Assembly: GCA_030544215.1 (NCBI GenBank)
Contig: JARZZO010000008.1
Span: forward strand, 23,347,114 to 23,411,113
Reading direction: 5' to 3'
DNA from: Zantedeschia hybrid cultivar
Taxonomy: Eukaryota; Streptophyta; Magnoliopsida; Alismatales; Araceae
DNA length: 64,000 nucleotides
Shown piece by piece: positions 9,756-21,700 of this stretch. The first letter of the stretch is position 1, and the number at the start of each line of letters is the position of its first letter. Below the pieces are notes generated by a model, which made no database searches, was not told the origin of the DNA, and was given only the letters and a program-made list of their open reading frames with translations. The translations under genes were made by a program, and so were the position numbers.

Positions 9756-12700
9756 CTGAGATATAAAGAAGTAAAAAAGAATCATGAACATTAACAAAAG
9801 AAGCTTGTAATTACATTTAAATATATCTATAGCACAAAATTGAACAGATATGAACATTATAGTGAAAAACATCTAATGCGGAAGAAAGAACATCCATTTT
9901 GCAACAAAATAAGGGCCGTCCTTTAAGTTGGTGGTCTGGGGTCTGTCCTTTTCTAGAGGCATTAGGGATGAACTGATTTTTTTATAGTTATGGATCTTTT
10001 AAGTTGGTGGTCTGGGGTCTGTCCTTTTCCAGATCAGAAGCATTTCTGATTTATCATTTGTCCGGCTTTACTATGGACTATTTGGTGTGAAAGAAATAGG
10101 AGGAAGTGACTGAAGCATTAGAAAAGGGCTTCATTGTGGAGAAAGTGACCTTCAGAAAGATGAACGACTTCGGATTATTCAACTCTCCAAGTGAAAGCTC
10201 TGCAAAGCAAAACATGCTTCTTAACGTAGCTTATACGTTATGGATGAGGCATTAGGGCTGTTCATAATTCGGTTCCAACCAAAAAATCGAACCGAACTGA
10301 GTGATTCGGTTGGGCTCAGTTCGGTTTCATAACCATATGAAATCAAAGCGAACCGGAAAGCCGAATAAACTGAATTTAATATAAATATAGGTTTTATATT
10401 AGCATTATATATATAAATGTATTATTATTTAATGTCACATGTATATACTTATATGTAAATAGATGTGTCATATATATATTTTATATAGATACATATATTT
10501 TATTTTAATTTTAGTTATTAAAACACATATAAATATTTAATATGAAGCATGATGGAAAATTTCGCTTTGAACCGAACTGGACCGAAATATTTTGGTTTGG
10601 TTGAGTTTGAAATTTTTTTGCCCAAAACCGAACCGAACAGTGAAAGCCCTATGAGGCATTCGTTCTATCCCAAAAAGCCCTCAAGGAAAGAAAACATTCA
10701 CTCAGTCGGCCTCATCTTTTCATGCATGTAAAAATCAGAACAATTTGCAATGCAAAGTTGTGTTATTCTCAGTTACTGCTGGAGAAAAGGTGATGAATAG
10801 GTCAAACTTGGTCGCATCAACTGGAGGAAACATGTTGCTAATAAACTGAACGCAGAGAGCACGCAGAACTTCACTAAGTATTTGGGTTGTATGGATGTCA
10901 CAGTGTCTTGACATGAGTTTTTGTACAAACAGCCTAGTACATGTTGACAGGATTTTAGAAAATTTTGATAGATTTCTTTCTCAATAACTTTCTAATGGTG
11001 GAAACATGTGCAGGTTGAAATAAGACTCCTAGGAATCAAGTCATTTCTTTTAATGTATGGGATACAATCCCAAGCTTTCCTCAAAAATAAAAATATAATA
11101 AAACAGCCACTAGAAGACTGCTCAAAATAGATTTCATGAACAGAAAAAACCTGATGAGAAAATTCTACAAAAAGAGAGAACTGTAGAAATTATGTTACAG
11201 GCCAGATATAACATAAACAATATGAGCAAAAATGTACCTTTTTTTCCTTTTAATTTTTAGGCATGTACACTAGAAATGCTTGATTCCTAATCAATGATCA
11301 CAACTATTTTCCTTGAATTTGTTCAAGTGGTTAGTAACGTGTACTTCATCTACATGAAAGGTTGCATACCCAATCAAGAAGATAGAAAGAGTCCTCCTTC
11401 GGCCGAGAATTGGTGTTTCTTCTTCCACTGACGATCTCCAAAATGACCACACCAAAGCTGTAAACATCTGCCTTGTCTGTCAAGTAACCCCTCGTTGCAT
11501 ACTCAGGAGCCATATATCCCCTGGAAAATCAATAGTTACAAGCATAAGAGATAAGCAATAGCCAAATGCTCAAAAGTTCTTTGAAAACTTGTTGGGAGGT
11601 TACAAAGGCTGCATTTCTTAGACAGTAGTATTTAAATGATTTTGAATACAAAACTTTCATGTTTCATCAGTGACCAACAATGAAGCATCGGGTGGAGATG
11701 CAGAATGTGAAGCATACATAGTTGTATACCGGAGCTGTGTGTTTCCATTAGGTTCCCACTTATTTTGGTGCATGTCTTGCATGATATATGCTAATGTTAA
11801 TTCATTATTATAGCTATGTGTGAAATTACGGGTGCTCAACAGCTTGGTAGATCATGAATCATTACTTAAGACTCCAACTAGTACTGATGCCAATGGCAAT
11901 TCCAAAAGAATTTTTAGATAGTTTAACTCTCACTAAAATAAAACTAACTTCAAGCACAGGATAGAAAAGGAAACGACAGCATTTTCCTACATATAACAAA
12001 AATGTTGCCAATAGAATTGACTAAAATTTTGCTATAAGTTGGACTAAACTTCAAGATGGAAATAAATCATATTCTGCTAGCTCCCACTCTGCTTTATAGG
12101 ATCCAAAAAGAAACAAACAGTTATACATGCATGCCTCATGCATAAGCAAGATAAGAAATATAACTAAAAACCTATGTTTTCCCTAGATCTAGAAATGTGC
12201 AATGTCAATGGTCCACCTGACAGTTGGAATACTGAATGGCGTGACTGATGTAAGCCTCTATAGAACAGAACCAACTTCTGTTACTTGCTTAATTACCATG
12301 ATATATTATTTAAAAATTCCAAAAACTTGAGTATTCAACAAGTACAAAAGAATAAATTGTGTACTCTTCGGATGTTTTCCTTTTATGTAAGTAGCTTTCT
12401 TTTCCTGATACAGCAATGATGATAATTTGAAATTGTAACAAAAGAATCCTTGTCTTGGCTTTCTCCCACATTACTGGGTTTTAAAGGACAATTCGTTGGC
12501 AACTCACTGACCTGTCCTGTCCGTGTCTGGGTTTATCGGGATCTCATTGTCAGTAGGAAGGATTCCTCGTAAGCAAAAATAAAAAAGAGCAGACTCTTGT
12601 CCTTACCACAAAAGGACAACAAACATAAGTGAAACAAATTACCAATTTTTTTGGGGTGTTGAATGTTTTGGTTGACAAAACTAGAGGGCCTTTTGTTAGA

Positions 12701-15700
12701 TAATCAGATGTGCATGGAGAAACTAAAATGAAATTATGCCACTTATAGGGGATGCTTACATTGTTCCAGCTATCCGGGTGCTGATATGAGAATTGTCTTC
12801 TTCATCAAGTTTGGCCAAACCAAAGTCTGATATCTTTGCATTTAAATCCTTATCAAGAAGGACATTGGTTGCCTTGATGTCCCTATGAATAATCTTCAGT
12901 GTTGACTCTTCGTGAAGGAAGGCCAAGCCCCTTGCTATATCTAGGCAAATCTTCTGCCTTGTTTGCCAGTCCAGTTTTAATTTCATAGCTTCTGGGCCTA
13001 TACACACAATGATTGTTTACAAACTTACCATTGATTGGAAATATGAATAACTTTACAGAAGAAATAAAACAGAAATAGCACCACTGTGGACTGAAAAAAA
13101 ACATATAAAGAAGAGGAACGGGAACAAAATTTACCAAATAGAGCTTGCGCAAGGCTGTTGTTTTCCATATATTCGTAGACTAGGAATAACTGTTTTCCCT
13201 CAATCGAGCACCCAAAAAGTTTTACAAGGTTCGGATGTTGCAAAGCTGATATCATGCCTATCTCATTTACAAATTCACGATTTCCTTGCTTCGATTTCGA
13301 AGAAAGATGCTTCACAGCAATTGTAGAACCATCTGGAAGAGCCCCCTGATTCTCACAATGTGCAGATACTATTAGGATTCCATAATTACAGTAGAGCTGA
13401 AGTTACGAGTGAGGGAAAACCACATGAACACATGAATACAATTTTCACCTTGTAAACTGGCCCAAATCCACCTTCACCTATCTTGTTCGAAGGATCAAAA
13501 TTTCTTGTGGCGGTTTTAATTTGCTTTAAACTGAAATAGCCTGTCTGCAACTTTAGATCTCTGAGTTCTGATAAAAGAGAGATAGGAGCAAACATGGACA
13601 CACTCGATCAGTATGGCGAGATATGGGCATGAAGCATTTCGATGCAAAACAATATCATAGTAAGGCCTCATCATCTAAGCTCACTTCTAAAGGGAACTTC
13701 TATGCTTCTATTCAAAAAGGGTAGTCAGTCCCCAGCATTAAGCACCCGGGAAGATGCTAAATGAAAGCATGCTCTCCGTCCAGAGGAATAACCTCATTAA
13801 CAACAAGGAGTCACTACTGTTATTGCCAAAAGTCTACGTTTTTATTTCTTCCCAGCTTCATTATGCAGCATCAATAGATGCCTACTTCCATTTTTGTTGC
13901 ACTTCCCAGGAGAGCGCTTGCCCCATCACTTGAAAGCCGCATGAGAACCACTCCTTATTCCCATGGACAATGGATAAGGACTTTCTAAATCAGCTAACAA
14001 CAGCAAAAAAGTTGTCACATTTTGGTACTGTCAAGCTTGCTGAGCTATTGTTAATATTAAATTGATGGTCAAACTTGCCAATTAAGTCCAAGCACTACCC
14101 AGAGGAATTTTTGCTAAAAGGTATAGACATGGATGTAACCCACATGATTCATCATTCGGCATATAAGATGACTGAACCACACCAAAAATCTGAGCAATGT
14201 TTTGTATGCATATTTGCATATGGTGAGTTAGGGGTTTAGGAAAACTTTTTATTCCTTGGTAAAGGAAAAATATTTCTTTCTGGACTAAAAATTATTCTCG
14301 GAAAACATAAACTTTCTCTAATTAGGGGTTATTAGAAAAAGTCAAATCTCGTAGGGTTAACGTTAAATCTCAACCATTTCTTGGGAGGGAGAGAGTAATC
14401 TACGGAGAGTAGGAGAGAAGCTTGATTCTTTTCTTGGGAAAGAAAGTTTTCTAAGGTTTAGAGGTAGGCAAATTTTTGGGGTAATTTTTTCCCAGCCAGA
14501 AAATAAAATGTTTTCCGTAACCATTTATTTCTCAAAAGCCTAATCCAAAGAAAACTAGTTTACCCAGAAGTAGACTTTTCCATCCTGTTTTTCCAAACCC
14601 CTAGCCCACCCATAGTCTTTAGCGAAACACATTACATCACCCTTTTTTGTATTACCTTAATATTTTTTTGAAAGGTCATTCTGACCAACCGAAGAACAGG
14701 AGCAAACTCTTGTTTGGCAGGGGTACAAGTGAGAATCAGAGAAACTTGGATCTGGGATGTTGTCTTTTATTTTTTAATCATTCTACAACTGAGTCTAAGA
14801 CACATTATGGGAAATGCCTATGTTCATACACAAAATATTGTGACAATATGGCCCCAAGGTTCTCAGAAAGAATAGTTCATGGGCTGTACGCATTTAGGCG
14901 ATATGTACATGAATACACAACATGTTCACAATAAGCAGATGTATGATGAAGTAGGATTTTTTTTTTCTTATGGGGAGAAGGAAAGGCTTATACTATCTCA
15001 CCATTGTTCTCAATGTTTTTCCTTCTCAGGCAAAACCATATAAGTATCAAGATCAGCATTCCCAACACACATGAAGCAATCACAATTCCAACTATAGCAC
15101 CAATCGATAACTTCTTCTCGTCCAGCTCAGGTGTAAAATCTACATGGAAAAAAGGTTAGAAACGATAACGGGATGTTCTAAGAGTAGTTGAATAAAAATC
15201 TTTATGTACATACTTGGTGTTACCGAAATTGCAGATATAAGGGGCCCATATCCACCTCTATCTGGAATGGCATTTGTCCCTTTCCCAGCCCACTGGAAGT
15301 GGATCTCCAAAGTGCCACCCTCTACACTGGCATTAAAACTCCAAAGAAGTTCCTTACCAGTCCCATTAGCCACTTCTGCGATGTTAAAGTTGTTCAGAAC
15401 CTTTTTGCCCTATGGATAATGTAAAGATTAGTTAGATAAAGGCTAAGAAAAAGAGGAATCAAAAGAGACCAAAAAAGCCATCTTTACAACCAAGAGAAAA
15501 GGATAACAACAAGATTGTGCTGCAAATGCAGTTCCATACAAGTATTATTGAAATGAAAAACGGGTACACAAGAAGAAAGCATGAATATTTCCCTGTTTGG
15601 ATGCTGCCATGGGCCTGTTTGGATGCATCTTAAGAAACATGAATAGGTTTATCACAAATGTATTTATCATAAACTCATTTATCATAAATGTGTTTTTCGT

Positions 15701-18700
15701 AAACCCATGTTTGGTTGTTTTGTATAAACTTAAGTCAGTTTATGGTAAATCTGAGAGAGACTACAGTGTAAATCAACTCCCGGTAGGTTTATATAAAGCG
15801 CATTTATGAGGCTGTTTTGAGTTTATGGTAAACCAAGTGAGTTTATGATAAACATGTTTTTTAACCATCCAAATTCAGGCTATGGTGGAAAACATGTTTA
15901 CCATAAATATAAACACATTTCAATGCAAAGGAAAACATAACTGAAAGGAATTTTCATTGTACTATATTCTCTTTCTGTAAAGAGAATCCTCAGACATTAA
16001 ATTTCATCACATAATGCCCTGAACAACAACCGGATGAATGATCTATACTGGCGCGAACATAAGATGAATAGCAACAGTGTGGAGATCTGCACAAAAATAT
16101 CATATGAAAGTATCTATTCTTGTGAGGATTGTAAGTGTGATTGAGCAAAATGACCTGAATTGATACATCAAACACACGCCTGCCTACACTGAGAAATGTC
16201 TGGTTATTGATGAAGATTATTTCCGCAAAATGGAGTTTAACTGAATAATTTCCGTTCTGCAAGCACAGTCCATAATATTTGAGAGAGAGAGGATTTGAAC
16301 GTGCTGACTTGTACAATTCTGAATTTGCCAGGGCCATTATTGATGTGTTCTGTGCTATGTATCCTAGATCACTGTCTCCCACAAAGTCTCCTGTGCTGCT
16401 ATATGCCCACTTTCCACTCTCAGAAAGGAAATATGTCGATGAGCCCAGCGGATACATATCCTCTTCATATTCTTTATTGTCAACAATGACCTTTTTTCCT
16501 CCGCAGTTTATGAAAAGCTGATAGTCTGTAAAATTATAAAATTCACACATTGTCATCCACCCTCTCTCGTTTGCCAAGAGAGAAAAGAGATGGAAAAAGG
16601 GGTAGAACACACTACAAAGCCTTCATACACACTTTTTGCTTTCCCACGGCAAGGAAGGTCCTTAGTTAAGCACGTATCTAGCCTGGAAAGGTAGATGAAC
16701 AGAACAAATGGTTTGGATCCTTCATATATTCATATTGACATGAAGCAACAGATCTCAATGCATATTCAAATTAGCAATGCAAAAAACTCACTGTGAGTTA
16801 CTTCGTATGGATGAAAAACTGGAGACAAAGTTCCTACAAGTGAGATGAAGAGTGTTAAATTCCCAGAAAAGAAATGGACAATACAAACTGGACCAGAAAA
16901 GAAAAAAAAATTCTTACAGGTTTCCTGAACGACAACTTCCTGGTGCAGATGTGGTATCAGTAAAATCATTGTAAGACAAATCTCTGAAGAATGGAAGTTC
17001 ATGACATCCGATGATAGTTATAGTCAAAGATAACTGTAACAGTCAACATAAAATGTGACAAACAAAAACAAGAATTCCCAAGAGACAAGTCATACAAGTT
17101 CTTTTTGCTATTCCGTATCCAGAGAGGTATAGATCCGTTAAGTTTGTTACTGGTAAGATACCTGCTTATAGAAAATCAATATCAAACACAGAATATAATT
17201 AAAAATTTAAAAGATTCTGCTAAATGTTGAAAGGAATGGGTCATTGTATTAACTTACATAACTCTAGACTGAGTAAACAAGACCCATATTCACTTACATG
17301 TTGTCTATTGTTCTTAGATTCTGAAAGTTGCTTGGTATTGCACCCGTCAAGTTGTTAAAGCTCAGATCTCTGCGAGAAAATTATATCAATAAATGGAAAA
17401 CATAACTGAAAATGAAAGACTTAATCATAACATATTTCTCCGCAAGTGAGGAAGTACCTTGAAGAAAATGAAGGATGCAAGAACAGGAAATAGGAAAAAG
17501 GAGACAAATCTCATTGGTGCAATGGTAAAGTTACCCCATTGTGACCTAAAGATCATGGGTTCACATCTGAAAACAGCCTCTTTGCAAAAAGCAGTTGGAC
17601 TGCATACAATTGAGCTTTCCCTGGCCCAGCAGTGGTAGGAGTGGCATGGCAGTGGGTTGCCCTTTTTGGATACAAATCTCATTGATATTGCATCAAAAAA
17701 AGTACAGAAACTGTAACCAGAAATCCGTTCATTTTCTGAGAATGCATCCAACATAAAAGTTACTGATACGCAACCCGTGTCCGAGCCAGCTGGTGAGAAG
17801 TTGTGATCAAATCTGAGCAGAGGAGGCTAAAAGAACTTGAGGAAGGCCTAAAATGAGATAGTTGGATGTAGTAAGAGGGGACTTGAGCTTCCTAAGTTTA
17901 ACTACAAATATGACATCGGATAGATTAGAATGACGCAAAGGATTTATATAGCCGACCCTAAATAATGTGATAAGGCTCTAATGCTGTTGATGATGATAAT
18001 GACAATGACAACGATGATGATTATGGTGAAAAGGTACAGTCATAACTTATGGCAACAAGATTTCCTGTGCAAGGCTGTGGTTCTGAGTTTATGCATCCCA
18101 TTCTTATCTCTATTCATGTCATTAAATATTGTCGAGCATAACTTAATGTAACTATTAGCACATGATTGGCAAAGAGAAGAAAAGAGGGGAAGATACCATG
18201 CTATGCCTTAGAGGAGATCATCAAAGAATAATTAAAGCATCATTGATACACGTAAACTTTCAGTTTCTAACTTGACACCTGCATATGTGGCTGTGGAGAT
18301 TTTGGAAGGAGGTATAAAGTCCATATTAGACATGAACGTCAAGAAAAATGATGTGCACAAATCCCTTCGCCTGAATACGTCATTATGGACTGACTACAGG
18401 AAACAATCAGAGGCCACTGATTTATAATCTGTTGTTAGGATTAACAGAGCACAATACTGAAACCAAGTCTGATGCTCAGACATGCTTTTCGGAAATAAAT
18501 GTCCAAAAAGGTAGGACCTGCTGAAGTTCATGCTCATGAACAACATGTCAAACAAGATGCACAATGTATTCTACACTTCCTTAAGGATAAAATTGTAGAA
18601 TGTTAACTTTCAATGGGATCAGAATCACTTTTTTTTAAATGGGATCAGAATCACTTTTTTTTACGTGTGTGGTAATGTTAACTTTCAATGGGAAATTCTT

Positions 18701-21700
18701 TGCAAACTGATGGGTATCAGTTGGGTGAATCATTCATCGGTCATGGATATGCTTACATGGAGGATAGAAGTTTGTCCTTATAAAGAACATAAGGACATGT
18801 GGTTTATGTTCTGCCCTGCTTTATTATGGTCTGTACGGATTCAGAGAAACAGAAGTTAGTTTACGAAGGAGTTTACAAGTGCCAATGACATGGTGGGAAG
18901 AGCACTCAAATGGGTTCAAGACTGGGGAAGAGCAGCAGGCATTTATCAAGATAATAACCACAAATTGTTGCTGAAAGTGAGCCGGTCGAAGATCATGGTC
19001 TCCTAAACTTTCTATTTCTGTACTCTGTTTTATTATATTGATAAAACAGTAGATGTATTATAGCTCTTGTGATTTTTTGTGACATCCCAATTCTCATGTG
19101 TTTTTGGGTTCTTGGGATTTCAACTTTTCTTGAGTGTATTTTGCGGCATCTCCTTTGTACTCCCTTATTTTTAATCTCAATGAAATTGTGGCCCCTGCCA
19201 CTTTGCCAAAGAAAAAAAAATGTAGAATGTCTATGAAGCTTCTTGTGACTTGTCACAAGACTCTACAGAACTACCGATGCAAGTATGGACATTACAGCTG
19301 AATTTTCTAAACCAATACGAACATATAGTATGTTTCTGTTGATATTTCTCTTTTAATTTTCCACAGAGGATGTTGAAGGATCAAAACTACTACATTTTTA
19401 TCCTAACTATCTCAGGAAGAGTTAATAGCACTCCAATATCAGGCTACTTAAACAAAGTATGTCTGAGGAACCATACAGGATCTTTAGATTGTCCATTGTC
19501 CCAAGATATTTAGGGATAGCACCAGATATTGAGCAATTCCGGAGAATCCTGCGGTTTGTTGCCAGTATAGCACATATCAGCAAAGCACCAAAGAAGCTAT
19601 ATATTCATGCTTGTTGTAAAACGTAACATTCATAAGCTTACAAATATTTCATCCTTCGCATATCCTGAATAGGAGGGAAGTTACCATCTGACCTTTTCAA
19701 GTCAGTAACTCTCCTACAAACCAGGGGAGAAAAAGGATATTATAACGCCAATACGTTAACTCTGAAAGTCATTGCTAATTAGTCTGGAAATAGAATAAAT
19801 CCACACTTACAATTCAGTTATGCTTGTCAATGTAGAGAAGATGGATGGGAAGGGACCCTCTAGAGATGTGCCTTGCATGTCGCTGTGACATTTGAAAAAG
19901 TATATCTCTTGTTAACCATCAAATAAAGAAATCTAATTTTGTAAAGAAAAGAATAGAATGTCAAAATGCATATAGACAGAGCCAATCAGTGTTGGTACTA
20001 ACAATCTTTTTAGTTTTGTCCAATTCCCTATAAAACTTGGTATCTTCCCGGAGATGTCATTCCCATCAATCCTACTGCAAGCACAACATCACAAGCATCC
20101 ACTGTTTATTAACAAAGGCAATATTGATGTCTCTAATCCCATGAAAAAAAATGCCACAGGTGGAAGAGTTTGGTGCATGTATACAAATCCGACAAGTTCT
20201 TCAGATTGCCTAGTGTTTCCGGAAGTTTCCCGGTGAAGTTGTTGGCAGAAAGGAAGCTGCAACATCATATGATGCTTCACCTCTAAGTTAACTCATCCAA
20301 AAAGTTATAACAATCCAGCTAAATTTTCTTGGACACTCGTACAGCAGGATCAACAAATTCCAATAACTGCACGAGCAAGCAAGTGGAGAAAAAGAAAGAA
20401 AAACAGAAATTAAGAGCGGCTTACAGTCTAGTTAAGCTGGTTAAGTTACCCAGACTCGGAGGAAGAGTGCCGTGCAGCATGTTGTTATCCAGGGTCCTTC
20501 AAAGCAGTTTTTTTTGGGAAAGATTTTAACCCAAGAGTCATCATCTAAACATTAACAGGTTTGATCACGCAAATAGAACATATATAAAGAAGACAATACA
20601 GGGATTGGAGCGTGGTGATGTTCCCAATCTCCTTAGGGATTGCACCCGAAATCCGGTTCCCAACAAGGGATCTGCAAAATTACAATCATGTGCAGAATAA
20701 AAGACTTAGCATTTAGCATGAGTTGTGCAGAACTTGCTTCTTTTTTTCGTCCTGTTCAAAAAAAATGACGGGTGTGATAACTTACATGTTGACGAGGGGG
20801 AGGGAAGCCCACGCGGCGGCAGGGATGGACCCATTGATGTAGTTGCGAGTGAGGTCGCTGTTCGGTGCCCCAACAAGACATATAAGAAATCACACAAGAA
20901 CACGGCATCGTTCAGCTTCCGACCACAGCAGAAACTTATTAGTTGTAAGAAGGTGAAGGGATCGAAAGGAGAAATGGAAGTGGGGCAGGCACGCACATTT
21001 GGATGAGGGAAGTGAGGTCGCCGAACTCCTTCGGCAGCACGCCCGTGAGGTTCTGCCCCTTGAGCTCGCTGCAGACGCCCGCGGTGACAAAGCGAATCAG
21101 AGCGAAGAGGTGAGAGAGGAGGATACGAAAACAATGCCACGGGCGCGCTTGCACTTCTTACATGTTGACGACATGGCAGACGTTGGTGGTGGCGTTGCGC
21201 TTGCAGGTGAGGTTGCTGAGGATTTGTCTGGGCTTGATCACGAGCGGCTCCCAGCTGCAGGGATCGAAGTGGAAGTCCCAAGTGGTGTTGGGTATCTTCA
21301 GCTTCTCAGCTATGGCCTTGAGCGCATCCACTGCACTTGCGTTCCCGTCATGAAAGTGATCAGAAGAATACGGTGTAAACGTCGCAGGGAGAGAGAGAGA
21401 GAGAGAGAGAGAGACGCCAATGGACATAGGGAAAATTAATTGGATTCTTAAGCGTATATATTTTTGTTAAGAGTCCAGATCCCCTTAGTACATTAATAAT
21501 GGACTGAGTCTAGTCAATGCAGTGAGCGGAAAGCTGGACTCTTTTCACTTCGCCTAAAAGGAGATTTTTCAAAATCCCACCCCTCCTTTTTAATGTATTA
21601 ATCGGACTTAGTTCAGCAATGCACCGAGAGGATTTGAACTCTTTTGCTAATTGTTCGGTCCTTAATTTTTATCTGATATTATTTTTATCTTCTGTTAATT

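Noticed and set aside
16279..16521. Plus-strand open frames opposite the malectin-like exon
   Set aside because: They are antisense to exon 17, which has full family motifs on the minus strand.
17517..17600. A tRNA gene
   Set aside because: Box A and box B words are present, but the sequence does not fold as a tRNA and is followed by an Au SINE body with target duplications.
20999..21439. A 146-codon plus-strand open frame across exons 2-3 of copy 1
   Set aside because: It is the antisense shadow of GC-rich receptor-kinase exons; the minus strand gives conserved LRR protein with correct splice sites.
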